A stretch of 64,000 nucleotides of DNA from Piscinibacter sp. (GCA_019635485.1 JAHBZL010000013.1:52340-116339), one strand, 5' to 3'; positions 29,164 to 39,978 are shown, counted from the first letter of the stretch. Notes: generated from the sequence alone by a model not told the origin. A program made the numbers and translations.

Positions 29164-30451
29164 ACTGCGCAGCGCCGCGCGCAAGGTCAGCGGCGCGCAC
29201 CAGCTGCGCTCGCTGCTGATCGACTGCCGCCGCCTGCTCTCCGAGCGCGGCGAGGCCAACAGCGTGGTCATCGCACGCGGCCTGGTGGCACGCTTCCGCG
29301 CCCTGCCCGAGGAACAGCAGGGCACGTTCTTCGAGCGCCTGTCGCGCGACTTCAGCCCGGACCCGAAGGCGGTGCTGGCCAGCGCGCAGGCCTATGCGAG
29401 CGAGCCGAACGCCGCCAACCTGCAGCGCCTGACCCAGCTCGCCGAGCCGCCGCGCCAGGAGCTGCTGCGCCGCATCAACCGCACGCCCGGCGGCACGTCG
29501 AGCATCGTGGCGATGCGCCGCTCGCTGCTGGCGCGCGTGGGCAAGGAGCCCGAGCTGGGCGCGGTCGAGGCCGACTTCCTGCACCTGCTGTCGAGCTGGT
29601 TCAACCCGGGCTTCCTGCAGCTGCAGCGGGTCGACTGGAAGTCGCCCGCGCAGCTGCTCGAGCAGATCATCCGCCACGAGGCGGTGCACGAGATCGACGG
29701 CTGGAACGACCTGCGCCGGCGCCTGCAGCCGGACCGGCGCTGCTTCGCGTTCTTCCACCCGCAGCTGCCCGACGAGCCGCTGATCTTCGTCGAGGTGGCG
29801 CTGCTGCCGGAGATGCCGGCGGCCATCGCGCCGCTGATCGACAAGGCCAGCAAGCCGCTGCCGAACAACCAGTTCAAGGTGGCGGCGTTCTACTCGATCA
29901 GCAACTGCCAGCCGGGCCTGAAGGGCGTCTCGCTCGGCAACTTCCTGATCAAGCGCGTCGCCGAGGAGCTCAAGCGCGAGCTGCCGCAGCTGAAGACCTT
30001 CTGCACGCTTTCGCCGATCCCCGGCTTCGCACGCTGGTTGCGCGGCGGCGCGGCGATCGAAGGGTTGCCGAAGGGGCGCGCCGAGCGCCTCGGCGAGGCC
30101 CGGCAGGCGCTGCTGGACACCTGCGGCGGCGAACTCGACAAGCTGGCCAGCGCCGCGGCGCTGCGCGCGCTGCCGGCCGAGGGCAGCGCGGCGCTGCTGC
30201 GGCTGGGTGCGTACTATCTCGGCTTTCACTCGACCGCCGCCGGCGGGGACCCGGTGGCCCGCTTCCATCTCGACAACGGTGCCCGGCTGGAGCGCCTGAA
30301 CGCACTCGGCGACCTGTCCGCCAAGGGCGTGCGCCAGTCCTTCGGGCTGATGGTCAACTACCTGTACGACCTCGCCAAGGTCGAATCGCACCACGAGAAG
30401 TTCGTTCACGCCGAAGTGGCACAGTCACGCCTCCTGGCATCCCTGCTCTGA
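29153..30451 (+). CDS. matA: Malonyl-CoA decarboxylase
   Basis: 432 residues. Helical N-terminal domain (about 1-150) and a C-terminal acetyltransferase-like domain with the family motifs F-F-H-P-Q-L-P-D-E-P-L-I-F-V-E-V-A-L and Y-S-I-S-N-C-Q-P-G-L-K-G-V-S-L-G-N-F-L (catalytic serine region). It turns malonyl-CoA into acetyl-CoA and CO2. The ATG at 29153 with AAGGA was chosen; it overlaps the regulator gene. With the synthetase at 32273 it makes a complete malonate-to-acetyl-CoA route. Confidence 0.94.
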   Translation: MLDELRSAARKVSGAHQLRSLLIDCRRLLSERGEANSVVIARGLVARFRALPEEQQGTFFERLSRDFSPDPKAVLASAQAYASEPNAANLQRLTQLAEPPRQELLRRINRTPGGTSSIVAMRRSLLARVGKEPELGAVEADFLHLLSSWFNPGFLQLQRVDWKSPAQLLEQIIRHEAVHEIDGWNDLRRRLQPDRRCFAFFHPQLPDEPLIFVEVALLPEMPAAIAPLIDKASKPLPNNQFKVAAFYSISNCQPGLKGVSLGNFLIKRVAEELKRELPQLKTFCTLSPIPGFARWLRGGAAIEGLPKGRAERLGEARQALLDTCGGELDKLASAAALRALPAEGSAALLRLGAYYLGFHSTAAGGDPVARFHLDNGARLERLNALGDLSAKGVRQSFGLMVNYLYDLAKVESHHEKFVHAEVAQSRLLASLL

Positions 30452-30483
30452 CCCATCCAACCACCACAACCGACGGAGACCCC

Positions 30484-31461
30484 ATGAGCGCCCACCCGAA
30501 CCGACGCCGCGCCCTCGCCGCCCTCGCCCTGTGCGCCGCCAGCCCCTGGGCGGCGGCCGAGGGCTGGCCGACCAAGCCCGTGACCATCGTCGTGCCGTTC
30601 CCGGCCGGCGGCGGCACGGACGCGTTCGCGCGCCCGCTGTTCGCGCAGATCACGAAGGGGACCGGCAAGCAGTTCATCATCGACAACAAGGGCGGCGCAG
30701 GCGGCACGGTGGGCGCGAGCGTCGCGGCCAAGGCCGCGCCGGACGGCTACACCTTCTTCATGGGCGCGGTGCATCACACGATCGCGCCGTCGATGTACCC
30801 GAAGCTCGACTACAGCATCGAGACCGACTTCGTGCCGGTCGGCCTGATCTCCAGCGTGCCGCAGGTGATCGTCGTGAACCCGTCGCGCGTGGCGGCGAAC
30901 GACCTGCCGGGCCTGCTCGAATTCGTCCGCAAGAACCCGGGCAAGCTGAACTACGGCTCGGCCGGCAACGGCACCTCGCACCACCTGGCCGGCGAGCTGT
31001 TCAAGCTGCAGACGCAGACCTTCATCACCCACATCCCGTACCGCGGCGCCGGCCCGGCCCTGCAGGACCTGGTGGCTGGCCAGGTCGACCTGATGTTCGA
31101 CGGCCTCGGCTCCTCGGCCGGCCACATCAAGGGCGGCCGCATCAAGGCGATCGCGGTGGCGGCGGACAAACGCGCGGCCGCCTTCCCGAACGTGCCGACC
31201 GCCAAGGAGAGCGGCGTGCCGACCTACCAGGTCGCGACCTGGTACGGCCTGTGGGCGCCCAAGGGCACGCCGAAGGAAGCCATCGACGGCATGCAGGCCG
31301 AGATGCGCAAGGCGATGAACAGCGAGGAGCTGAAGGCGGCCTGGACCGGCCTCGGCGCCGAGACGCCGAACCTGTACGGCGACGCGTTCGGCCGCTTCGT
31401 GAGCAGCGAGGTCAAGCGCTGGGCCGAGGTGGTCAAGGCCTCGGGCGCCAAGCTGGACTGA
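30484..31461 (+). CDS. TctC/Bug-type periplasmic binding protein
   Basis: 325 residues. Signal peptide with N-R-R-R before a short hydrophobic core. The family motifs W-P-T-K-P-V-T-I-V-V-P-F-P-A-G-G-G-T-D, N-Y-G-S-A-G-N-G-T and G-P-A-L-Q-D-L-V-A-G-Q-V-D are present. Bug proteins bind carboxylates; here malonate is likely. No TctA/TctB membrane partner is in the operon, so it may use a shared transporter elsewhere. ATG with GGAGA; stop overlaps the next gene by one base. Confidence 0.92.
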   Translation: MSAHPNRRRALAALALCAASPWAAAEGWPTKPVTIVVPFPAGGGTDAFARPLFAQITKGTGKQFIIDNKGGAGGTVGASVAAKAAPDGYTFFMGAVHHTIAPSMYPKLDYSIETDFVPVGLISSVPQVIVVNPSRVAANDLPGLLEFVRKNPGKLNYGSAGNGTSHHLAGELFKLQTQTFITHIPYRGAGPALQDLVAGQVDLMFDGLGSSAGHIKGGRIKAIAVAADKRAAAFPNVPTAKESGVPTYQVATWYGLWAPKGTPKEAIDGMQAEMRKAMNSEELKAAWTGLGAETPNLYGDAFGRFVSSEVKRWAEVVKASGAKLD

Positions 31462-32252
31462 TGGCCGGCTCGGTCACGCTGCGGGACGCCGCTGCGGACG
31501 GCGTCGCGACGCTGACGCTCGCCCATCCGGGCAAGCTCAACGCGATCGACATCGCGATGTGGCGCGAGCTGCGCGCGCTGTTCGAGCGGTTGCAGGCGCT
31601 GCCGCCCGCACAGGCGCCGCGCGCGCTGGTCGTGTGCGGCGCGGACGGGCAGTTCGCCTCCGGCGGCGACATCGCCGAGTTCGCCGGTTTCCGCTTCGAC
31701 GAGGCGCGGCTGCGCGACTTCCACGAGAACGTCGTCGCGCCGGCACTGCATGCGATGCTGGCCTGCGACATCCCGATGCTGGCGCAGATCGAAGGCAACT
31801 GCATCGGCGGCGGACTGGAGATCGCGGCCTGCTGCGACATCCGCGTCTGCGGCGACGGCAGCCGCTTCGGCGCGCCGATCGCCAAGCTCGGCTTCCCGAT
31901 GGCGCCGCTCGAGCTGCAGGTGGTCGGCCGCGTCGCCGCGGCGCCGGTGCTGCGCGAGATGCTGCTGGAGGCGCGCCTGCTCGGCGCCGCCGCCGCGCTG
32001 CAGCATGGCCTGGTGCATGCGGTGGTGCCCGACGACGAGGTCGCCGAGGTGGCCGCGCAGCGCGCCCGCCAGATCGCCGCGCTGTCGCCGCAGGCGGCGC
32101 GGCTGAACAAGCGCACGCTGCGCCAGCTCGCGCAGGGCGGCCCGAGCGAGCCGGAGCGCCTGGCCCACTACGGCTACGCCGACAGCCACGAACACCGGGA
32201 AGGCATCGCCGCCTTCCTCGAGAAGAGGCCGCCGCGGTTCCAGCGGGGCTGA
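31461..32252 (+). CDS. Enoyl-CoA hydratase/isomerase family protein
   Basis: 263-residue crotonase-fold protein. The CoA and oxyanion-hole motifs L-A-H-P-G-K-L-N-A-I-D, A-S-G-G-D-I-A-E-F and G-N-C-I-G-G-G-L-E-I-A are intact. ATG shares an A with the TctC-type stop (TGATG). The exact reaction is unclear: it is not needed for malonate to acetyl-CoA, so this operon may also handle a substituted malonate. Confidence 0.88.
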   Translation: MAGSVTLRDAAADGVATLTLAHPGKLNAIDIAMWRELRALFERLQALPPAQAPRALVVCGADGQFASGGDIAEFAGFRFDEARLRDFHENVVAPALHAMLACDIPMLAQIEGNCIGGGLEIAACCDIRVCGDGSRFGAPIAKLGFPMAPLELQVVGRVAAAPVLREMLLEARLLGAAAALQHGLVHAVVPDDEVAEVAAQRARQIAALSPQAARLNKRTLRQLAQGGPSEPERLAHYGYADSHEHREGIAAFLEKRPPRFQRG

Positions 32253-32272
32253 GAAGATTGCGAGGGATTCCC

Positions 32273-33829
32273 ATGAGCGACCAGCAGAACCTGTTCGCGG
32301 CGCTGCGTGCCGCGTTCCCGGCCGACCTCGACGCCGTCGCGATCGAGACGGCCGACGGCCCCGGCGCACCGCTGCGCTACACCTGGCGCGACCTGGAGCG
32401 CGCCACCGCGATGATCGCCAACCTGCTCGTCTCGCTCGAGCTGCCGGCCGGCGGCGAGCACCCGCCGCGCATCGCGGTGCAGACCGAGAAGAGCGTCGAG
32501 GCGCTGCTGCTGTACCTGGCCGTGCTGCGCGCGGGCTACGTCTACCTGCCGCTGAACACCGCCTACCAGCAGGGCGAGATCGAGTACTTCCTGGGCAACG
32601 CCGAGCCGAGCGTCGTGGTGTGCTCCGGCAAGAACTTCGGCTGGGTGTCGAAGATCGCCTTCCAGGCCGGCACCAAACACGTCTTCACGCTCAACGACGA
32701 CCGCACCGGCTCGCTGCTCGAGCGTGCCGCCTGGCAATCCGACGTGCACGAGCCGGCGCGCTGCGCCGCCGGCGACCTGGCCGCGATCCTCTACACCAGC
32801 GGCACCACCGGGCGCAGCAAGGGCGCGATGCTGACGCACGGCAACCTGCTGTCCAACGCGCTCACGCTGAAGGACTACTGGGGCTGGACCGAGGGCGACG
32901 TGCTGCTGCACGTGCTGCCGATCTTCCACGTGCACGGCCTGTTCGTCGCCTCGCACGGCGCGCTGCTGAACGGCAGCAAGATGATCTGGTTCGCGAAGTT
33001 CGACCCGAGGGCGGTGGTCGAGCGCCTGCCCGAGGCGACCGTGTTCATGGGCGTGCCGACGCTGTACGTGCGGCTGCTCGGCGAACCCGGCTTCGGCCGC
33101 GAGGCGTGCCGGTCCATGCGCCTGTTCATCGCCGGCTCGGCGCCGCTGCTGATCGACACCTTCGACGAGTTCCGCACACGCACCGGCCACACGATCCTGG
33201 AGCGCTACGGCATGAGCGAGACCATCATGCTGACCTCCAACCCGTACCGCGCCGAGGACGGCGAACGGCGCGGCGGCACGGTCGGCCGGCCGCTGCCGGG
33301 CGTGGGCTTGCGCGTCAGCGACGACCAGGGCCGGCCGTGCCCGAGCGGCGAGATCGGCGGCATCGAGGTGCGCGGCCCGAACGTCTTCATCGGCTACTGG
33401 CGCATGCCGGAGAAGACACGCGAGGAGTTCACCGCCGACGGCTGGTTCAAGACCGGCGACGTCGGCAAGGTCGATGCCGACGGCGTCGTCACGATCGTCG
33501 GCCGCAGCAAGGACCTGATCATCACCGGCGGCTACAACGTCTACCCGGCCGAGGTGGAGGGTTACCTGAACGAGATGGACGGCGTCGCCGAGAGCGCGGT
33601 GATCGGCGTGCCGCACCCGGACTTCGGCGAAGGCGTGGTCGCCGTGGTGGTGCCGCGCGCCGGCGCGCGGCCGGAACCGGCCGCGCTGGTGGGCGCGCTG
33701 AAGACGAAGATCGCCAACTTCAAGGTGCCCAAGCAGCTGTTCGTCGTCGACACGCTGCCGCGCAACGCGATGGGCAAGGTGCAGAAGAACCTGCTGCGCG
33801 AGCAGCACAAGGGACTGTTCGGTGCCTAA
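32273..33829 (+). CDS. matB: Malonyl-CoA synthetase (malonate-CoA ligase)
   Basis: 518-residue acyl-adenylate synthetase. AMP motif Y-T-S-G-T-T-G-R-S-K-G near residues 172-182, G-M-S-E-T motif, hinge region G-R-S-K-D-L-I-I-T-G-G-Y-N-V-Y-P, and the catalytic C-terminal lysine in N-A-M-G-K-V-Q-K-N. It activates malonate with ATP and CoA. Substrate assignment comes mainly from the neighbouring decarboxylase. ATG with GAGGGA. Its stop overlaps the stop of the opposite-strand lipoprotein gene. Confidence 0.9.
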   Translation: MSDQQNLFAALRAAFPADLDAVAIETADGPGAPLRYTWRDLERATAMIANLLVSLELPAGGEHPPRIAVQTEKSVEALLLYLAVLRAGYVYLPLNTAYQQGEIEYFLGNAEPSVVVCSGKNFGWVSKIAFQAGTKHVFTLNDDRTGSLLERAAWQSDVHEPARCAAGDLAAILYTSGTTGRSKGAMLTHGNLLSNALTLKDYWGWTEGDVLLHVLPIFHVHGLFVASHGALLNGSKMIWFAKFDPRAVVERLPEATVFMGVPTLYVRLLGEPGFGREACRSMRLFIAGSAPLLIDTFDEFRTRTGHTILERYGMSETIMLTSNPYRAEDGERRGGTVGRPLPGVGLRVSDDQGRPCPSGEIGGIEVRGPNVFIGYWRMPEKTREEFTADGWFKTGDVGKVDADGVVTIVGRSKDLIITGGYNVYPAEVEGYLNEMDGVAESAVIGVPHPDFGEGVVAVVVPRAGARPEPAALVGALKTKIANFKVPKQLFVVDTLPRNAMGKVQKNLLREQHKGLFGA

Positions 33830-35775
33830 GGCCGGCGCCAGACCGAGGTGATGGTCACGCCGGCGGGTTCGTCGGCGATCGCGAGCACGTTCCCCACGAG
33901 GCCGACCACCAGGCTCGGCACCGGGAACTCGCCGCGCGCCAGCAGCCGCCCCTGGTGGTCGGTCGACAGTGGCCCGGTGCCTGGAGTAAGTTCGCCCACT
34001 TGAGAGAGGAAGGTTTCGTTGGGCGCCTCCGGCCAGGGCTTCTGGAAGTCCCGGGTGTAGATGTCGACCTTCGGGCCGCTGCCGATGCGCAGCGCCTGCG
34101 ACCTGGCCAGCCAAGGCAGTGCCAGCGGCTCGTTCTCGTCAATCTCCAGCGCGTTCGATCGGCGCGCCCCGCCATCCGGAGCGATCGACACGCCGAGCAG
34201 GTCGGTCGACGCGGACGACGACACGCTCTGCCAGAGCATCGCCAGCCCGGTCGACGACGACGCCAGCTTCGCGAACTGGGTCGATCCGTTCGGGGCCGTC
34301 GACAGCGTGTGCAGGCTCGGCGTCCGCGCACCCCCACCTTCGATCACGGCGTACCGCTTGTACCAGGCTCCTGCCACATTCTCGTTCCAGCTGAACGCCG
34401 CACGATCCGGTGCACTGACACCGACAACGTCCACGATGGCCGTCCCCGCACTCACCGAGGCCAGCACCGAGGGCGCCGCCAGCGGCTCGCCCGCAGCGGT
34501 GAACGGCTGGACCTGAAGGGTCCAGCTGGTGGGAACCGGCTCGGTGGGGTATGGAATCCAGGCAACCCAGATCGTGTCGCCGCTCGCGGCCACCACGAAC
34601 TCCCGACCGCCGACGCTCGCGAAGGGCGGCGGGAGCAGGTCGACCGGACTCGCCGTCTCGGCCGCGCCCCCCACGTCGTAGGCGTGCAGCCGCAGCCCGG
34701 AGTCGCTCATCGCGAGCACACGAACGCCGCCGCCGACCCCGACCACGACAGCCCGCGATGCGTTGATGCCGGTGTAGGCAGTGGTCGATTGCACTTCGCC
34801 GCGCGAATTCACCCGGCTGAGGGCGATGCCCTGCACCGCCACATCGGTCGCCTGGGTCATCAGCACGGCATGCGCGTCGAACTGCGCCACACCGAGCGCG
34901 TACTTCAGGCGCGCACCAGACGGACTGACGGCCGGCACCGGCGGCAGATACCCGAGACCACGCGTCACGCCGTCCCAGCCGGCCAGCTCTTCGGAGGTCA
35001 CGACCCGGACTTCCGGGACGAAGCCGGGAACGTCCGTACTGCGCCTGACGACGCCGATGCCGGGCGCATACCAGATGTCGAGCGTCCCGCTCTCGACATC
35101 CGTGTAGGCACCGGTCGACGAGAGCTTGAAGCGGGCCACCAGCCAGGTGCGTGTCAACGCGGCTTCCATGTCAATGTAGCCGAGCGCGGCCACGCTTTCC
35201 TTGCCGACCACACGCGTATAGGAGGCGACGTCCAGTTCGTCGACGCGCCCGTCGCCGTCGACGTCGAACCCGCTGTCGACCAGATGCAAGTCGAAGAAGG
35301 TGTACTGGTCGCCCACACGTACCGGAGAACGCAGCTCGACCTGTTCGAGCGTGCGCACCCGGCCATCGCCGAGATCGACCGGGACCAGCGAACGCACCTC
35401 GCCGCCGACGTGCCTGACTCGCTGCGACACGTCGCCGCCGTGGTCGGCGTCGGTCGCCGCTTCGACGACGCCCCCGGCCGGCGATGCCTGATGCGTGACC
35501 GTGTTGGTGTACGAATCCCCTGCACCGCCATCGCCGACGGATCGTTCGCTTCCCCGGTAGGTCCACATGCCGCCCGCCACCAGCGGCCGCAAGGCCGTCG
35601 CGTCGTCGAACAGGATGTCGCCCTGCACCGGCGCCGGCGGAATCAGCCCGCTCGACACCGGCGGCGGCACCACCGGGCCACCGCCGTCGCCTCCGCCGCC
35701 ACCACCGCAACCCACCAGCGCGAGCACGAGGCAGGCCGCCGGCCACCGGCTCCAACCCGATTTCCTGAGGAGCAT
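33826..35775 (-). CDS. Large lipoprotein of unknown function
   Basis: 649 residues. Lipobox A-L-V-G-C then a poly-Gly and Pro stretch (G-G-G-G-G-G-D-G-G-G-P). The rest is beta-rich with no domain I can name; W-T-Y-R-G-S and repeated calls of S-x-D-G-x style suggest a propeller. A short D-V-D-G-D-G-R-V-D motif could bind calcium. No homologous neighbours. ATG at 35775 gives the signal peptide. It converges with matB with a 3-base overlap of stop codons. Confidence 0.75.
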   Translation of the reverse strand: MLLRKSGWSRWPAACLVLALVGCGGGGGGDGGGPVVPPPVSSGLIPPAPVQGDILFDDATALRPLVAGGMWTYRGSERSVGDGGAGDSYTNTVTHQASPAGGVVEAATDADHGGDVSQRVRHVGGEVRSLVPVDLGDGRVRTLEQVELRSPVRVGDQYTFFDLHLVDSGFDVDGDGRVDELDVASYTRVVGKESVAALGYIDMEAALTRTWLVARFKLSSTGAYTDVESGTLDIWYAPGIGVVRRSTDVPGFVPEVRVVTSEELAGWDGVTRGLGYLPPVPAVSPSGARLKYALGVAQFDAHAVLMTQATDVAVQGIALSRVNSRGEVQSTTAYTGINASRAVVVGVGGGVRVLAMSDSGLRLHAYDVGGAAETASPVDLLPPPFASVGGREFVVAASGDTIWVAWIPYPTEPVPTSWTLQVQPFTAAGEPLAAPSVLASVSAGTAIVDVVGVSAPDRAAFSWNENVAGAWYKRYAVIEGGGARTPSLHTLSTAPNGSTQFAKLASSSTGLAMLWQSVSSSASTDLLGVSIAPDGGARRSNALEIDENEPLALPWLARSQALRIGSGPKVDIYTRDFQKPWPEAPNETFLSQVGELTPGTGPLSTDHQGRLLARGEFPVPSLVVGLVGNVLAIADEPAGVTITSVWRRP

Positions 35776-35919
35776 CCCATCCCTTGGTGGTTCTGATGAA
35801 TAACAGGATACATGAGGGGGCCGGACGCGCGGCGTTCCCCTGACTGGCACCCCGTCGCCGGCATGGCACTAAGATCCTGCAAGACATTCCCGTGCCCTTC
35901 ATCACGGGTCCCGTCGCCC

Positions 35920-36159
35920 ATGGACAAGCTCAGCCTCGAAGCCAATGTGGAACGTGCGGGTCCACCCACATCGGACGCCCGCTGCCCCCGCTGCGGCGGC
36001 GCGTTCCACTGCGGCGCCAACGACCCCGGCCCCTGCGCCTGCACGACGCTGAAGGTCGACGCCAAGACGCTGGCGCGCCTCGCGGCCGAGTACCGCGGCT
36101 GCCTGTGCCTGCGCTGCCTGGCCGAACTGGCGGAGTCCGCCCGGCAAGCCTCAGGCTGA
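35920..36159 (+). CDS. Cysteine-rich CWC family protein
   Basis: 79 residues. [11 protein letters not shown], then C-A-C and C-L-C-L-R-C-L: seven or more cysteines in pairs, as in the small CWC proteins that are expected to bind zinc or a cluster. No function is known for the family. It overlaps the end of the hybrid kinase gene by nine bases, tail to tail. Confidence 0.75.
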   Translation: MDKLSLEANVERAGPPTSDARCPRCGGAFHCGANDPGPCACTTLKVDAKTLARLAAEYRGCLCLRCLAELAESARQASG

Positions 36160-39100
36160 CTCGGCGCCCGCCTTCAGGCACGCCAGCCCGTCGAGCACCG
36201 GGTCGAGCTGCTGCAACGCGGCTTCCCTCAGGGCGTCGATCTCGGACGGCGCGGCACCGTGTTCGCAGGCGGCCTCGAGCGCGGCCGCGGCACGCCGCAG
36301 CGACGCCATGCCGAGCGTGCCGGAGACGCTCTTCAGGTCGTGGGCCAGGCGCGTGCAGGTCGCCAGGTCGCCGGCCGCGCGTGCGGCCCCGAAGCGTGCC
36401 GCGAACGCCTGCTCCCGGTCGCGGAACATGCCCAGCAGGCGCCGGTACAGCGCCTTGTTGTCCATCACCCCCGCGAGCCCCGCGCGCAGGTCCAACCCCG
36501 GCACGGCCTCCAGGTCGCCCAGCTCGCCGGATGACGCGCCGTCCTTTGCCGAACGCAACCAGCGCGCCAGCGTGGCGAACAGCTCGTCGACGCGGATCGG
36601 CTTGGCGATGTGGTCGTTCATGCCGGCCTCGAGCACCCGTTCGCGGTCGCCGGACATCGCGTTCGCGGTCATCGCGATCACCGGCAGGTCCTGCAGCCCG
36701 GGCCGCAGCCGCAGCTCGCGCGTGGCGGCGTAGCCGTCCAGCACCGGCATCTGGCAATCCATCAGCACGGCGTCGAAGCGCTCGCGTTCCAGCCGCTCCA
36801 GTGCGGCGCGTCCGTCCCCGGCCACCGCCACCTCGATGCCGGCACGGCCGAGCAGGTCGCAGGCCAGCTCCTGGTTGATCTCGTTGTCCTCGACCAGCAG
36901 CACCCGGGCGCCGCCCAGTCCGGACTGCTGCGCCAGCAGGCGGTCCTGCCGCTGCTCCTCGCGCCCCGTCGCGAGCACTGGCAGCCCCATGGCGCCGAGG
37001 CAGGCATCGAGCAGCGCCGACGCGGTGACCGGCTTGGGCAGCAGGCCGGCCACCGGCAGGCCGCGCTCGTCCAGGCGCCGCTGCGCCTCGTGCCGGTTGA
37101 AGGCCGTGACCATCAGCACGGTCGGGCTGGCGTGGCGCAGCTCGGTGTGGCTGAGCTGTTCGAGCAGCTCGATGCCGTCGGTGCCCGGCATCTTCCAGTC
37201 CAGGAGCAGCACGCGGTAGGGTGCGTCGGCCGCGTCGGCGCGGCGCAGCGCGTGCAGCGCGGCCGAGGCATCGCCGACCGCCTCGGCCTGCAGTCCGAGC
37301 GACGCGCACATCGCCGTCAGCAGCTCGCGCGCCGCGGCATGGTCGTCGACGACCAGCACGCGTGCTGCGCGCAGCTCGTCGGGCGGGGTCGGCACGGCTT
37401 CGACCACCCCGCTCTGCAGGCCGAAGCGCGCGCTGAAGTGGAACACGCTGCCGCGTCCCGGCGTGCTGTCGACGCCGATCTCACCGTCCATCAGCGCGAC
37501 AAGGTGGCGGCAGATCGCCAGGCCCAGCCCGGTGCCGCCGTAGCGCCGGCTGGTCGAGGCGTCGGCCTGGGAGAACGGCTGGAACAGGCGCTCGCGCTGC
37601 TCGGAGCCGATGCCGATGCCCGAATCGCGCACCTCGAAGCGCAGCCGCGCGGCGCCGGCCTCGCGTGCGAGCAGCCGCACCGCCACCGTGACCTCGCCCT
37701 GGGCCGTGAACTTGACGGCGTTGTTGCCAAGGTTCAGCAGCACCTGCCCGAGCCGCGACGGGTCGCCGACCAGCGCGGTCGGCAGGCCGGGCGGCAGGTC
37801 GAACAGCAGTTCCAGGCCCTTCTCGTCGGCGCGCATGCCCACCAGGTGGGCGAACTGGTCCAGCACGTCGCCGAGCCGGAACGGGATGTGCTCCATCTCC
37901 AGCCGGCCGGCCTCGATCTTGGAGAAGTCGAGGATGTCGTTGATGATCACCAGCAGCGATTCCGCGGCACGATGCACCTTCTCGACGTAGTTGCGCTGCT
38001 TGGCGTCCAGCCCGCTCTGCAGCGCTAGCCACGACATGCCGAGGATCGCGTTCATCGGCGTGCGGATCTCGTGGCTCATGTTGGCGAGGAACTCGCCCTT
38101 GGCGCGGTTGGCCGCCTCGGCCGCCTGCTGGGCGCCCGCCAGCTCCTCGGTGCGCTCGCGCACCCGGCGCTCCAGGTCGGCGGCCAGCGCGCGCACCTCC
38201 TCCTCGGCGCGCCGGCGCACGGTGGTGTCGGCAAACACCGCCACGGCCCCGCTCACCGCGCCGGCGGCATCGCGCAGCGGGCGGGCGGTGGCGGTCAGCC
38301 ACAGGCCCTCGTCGGGCCCCTCGCCGGCACGGCGCATGTAGAGGTCCAGCTTGTCGACGTTCTCGCCGCGCAGGGCGCGAGCCAGCGGGAGTTCCTGCGC
38401 CGGCACCAGCGTGACGTGATCCTGCCCGTACAGGCCGAAGCGCTCGCGCCAGTTGCCTTGCGTGCCGGTGGTCAGGCCGCGGCCGGCGATGGCCTCGGCC
38501 GCCGGGTTGGCCAGCATCAGCTCGGCCTGGCGGTCGACCACCAGCACCGAGTCGCCGATGCCGTCCAGCACCTCGCGCAGGATGACCGTCTGGCGCTGCA
38601 GTTCGGCCCGTGAGCGGCGCAGGTGCAGCACGGCCGCCGCGCCGCCGGCCAGCAGCAGCGCACCGGCCACCAGCAGCGTCGCCTGCCAGCGCTGCTGCAG
38701 GGCGTGGCGTTCGATCTCGGTGGCCTGCTGCTCGCTGCGACGGGTGAGCTCGGTCAGTTCGCGCTGGCGGGCCTCGGAACGGATGCGCTCGGCCAGCTCG
38801 GACACGCGCGCGCCGGCGCGCTCGCGCGCCAGCCGCGCGTTCGACTCGGCGGCCTCCATCGACAGCTCGTAGGCCCGCCGGTGGTCCCCTTCGGCGGCCG
38901 CCACCGCGGCCATGCGCAACGCGGCCTCGCTGCGGTAGACCGGCAGGTCGATGCTGCGCGCCAGCTCGTAGGCCTGCCCGGCGCTGGCTCGCGCCGCGGC
39001 GAGGTCGCCCAGGCGCTGGCTCAGCTCGCTCTGCTCCTTGAGCACGAACCAGCGCCCGATCGGGTTCGGGTAGCGGTCGTAGATCGCGGCGGCTTGCTGC

Positions 39101-39978
39101 AGTTCGGCCCGCGCAGCGCCCAGGTCGCCCTGCAGACGCAGTTCGACGGCCAGCGCGGAGCGGCCGAGCGCCACCGAGAACGGGATGCCGATCGCCTCGT
39201 AGATGCCGATCGCCTCGCGATGCAGGCGCAGCGCCCGCGCCTTGTCGCCCTGCTTGCTGGCCACACCGGCCAGGCCGCTGATCGCCAGCGCCTCGTTGAG
39301 CCGCGAGCGCCCCGCGACCGACTGCTCGCGCATGCGCTCGAACTGCTCGCGCGACTCGGGCAGCCGGTCGCCTAGGTCGTAGGCCATCGCCAGGCCGCGA
39401 TGGGCGTGGGACAGCGCGGTCGGATTGCCGCTGGCGCGTGCGATCTCCATCGCCTGCAGCGCCACGTTGAGCGAATCGTCCAGCAGGTTGGCGCGCCGGT
39501 AGGTCATCGAGGTGCGCAACAGGGCTTCGCCCAGCAGGTCGGGCCGGTCCAGGCCCTCGAGCGCGGCCAGCGTGCGTGTCATCACCTCCTGCAGCTGGCG
39601 CAGATGGCCCTGGTTGACGTCGTTCATCGCGATGTTCAGCCCCGCCTCGGCCTGGCCGAGGCGATCCCCGGACCGCTCGGCGAGGGCGAGCGCCCGCCGC
39701 GCGTGTTCGTTCGCGCCGTCCGTGAGCCCCAGGTAACCTTCGATGCGCGCGAGCAGGTTCAACACGTAGGCGCGGTCCGCCGTGTCGGCATCGGCGGCCA
39801 GATCCCGCTCCAGCGCGAGGGCGCGGGCGTGCGCGGCCGGGGCATCGTTTTCGGCCAGCGCGCGCGCCTCGGCGACCTGGCGGCGCCATTCCCCGCGGTC
39901 TGGCGCCGCGATCGCCGCCAGGCTCAGCCACAGGGCGAGCGCCGCGAGCAGCAGGCGGGAGGGATGGGGGGTACCCAT
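36151..39978 (-). CDS. TPR-containing hybrid histidine kinase
   Basis: 1275 residues. Signal peptide (1-24), about 400 residues of TPR-like helices in the periplasm, one membrane helix near 470, PAS (about 485-600), HisKA with H in S-H-E-I-R-T-P (near 634), HATPase (about 735-850), two receiver domains (L-L-L-D-W-K-M-P and V-L-M-D-C-Q-M-P) and an HPt domain (L-A-H-D-L-K-S). All phosphorelay residues are there. No cognate regulator lies beside it. It follows the TonB receptor gene by 74 bases. ATG at 39978 gives the signal sequence. Confidence 0.9.
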   Translation of the reverse strand: MGTPHPSRLLLAALALWLSLAAIAAPDRGEWRRQVAEARALAENDAPAAHARALALERDLAADADTADRAYVLNLLARIEGYLGLTDGANEHARRALALAERSGDRLGQAEAGLNIAMNDVNQGHLRQLQEVMTRTLAALEGLDRPDLLGEALLRTSMTYRRANLLDDSLNVALQAMEIARASGNPTALSHAHRGLAMAYDLGDRLPESREQFERMREQSVAGRSRLNEALAISGLAGVASKQGDKARALRLHREAIGIYEAIGIPFSVALGRSALAVELRLQGDLGAARAELQQAAAIYDRYPNPIGRWFVLKEQSELSQRLGDLAAARASAGQAYELARSIDLPVYRSEAALRMAAVAAAEGDHRRAYELSMEAAESNARLARERAGARVSELAERIRSEARQRELTELTRRSEQQATEIERHALQQRWQATLLVAGALLLAGGAAAVLHLRRSRAELQRQTVILREVLDGIGDSVLVVDRQAELMLANPAAEAIAGRGLTTGTQGNWRERFGLYGQDHVTLVPAQELPLARALRGENVDKLDLYMRRAGEGPDEGLWLTATARPLRDAAGAVSGAVAVFADTTVRRRAEEEVRALAADLERRVRERTEELAGAQQAAEAANRAKGEFLANMSHEIRTPMNAILGMSWLALQSGLDAKQRNYVEKVHRAAESLLVIINDILDFSKIEAGRLEMEHIPFRLGDVLDQFAHLVGMRADEKGLELLFDLPPGLPTALVGDPSRLGQVLLNLGNNAVKFTAQGEVTVAVRLLAREAGAARLRFEVRDSGIGIGSEQRERLFQPFSQADASTSRRYGGTGLGLAICRHLVALMDGEIGVDSTPGRGSVFHFSARFGLQSGVVEAVPTPPDELRAARVLVVDDHAAARELLTAMCASLGLQAEAVGDASAALHALRRADAADAPYRVLLLDWKMPGTDGIELLEQLSHTELRHASPTVLMVTAFNRHEAQRRLDERGLPVAGLLPKPVTASALLDACLGAMGLPVLATGREEQRQDRLLAQQSGLGGARVLLVEDNEINQELACDLLGRAGIEVAVAGDGRAALERLERERFDAVLMDCQMPVLDGYAATRELRLRPGLQDLPVIAMTANAMSGDRERVLEAGMNDHIAKPIRVDELFATLARWLRSAKDGASSGELGDLEAVPGLDLRAGLAGVMDNKALYRRLLGMFRDREQAFAARFGAARAAGDLATCTRLAHDLKSVSGTLGMASLRRAAAALEAACEHGAAPSEIDALREAALQQLDPVLDGLACLKAGAESA

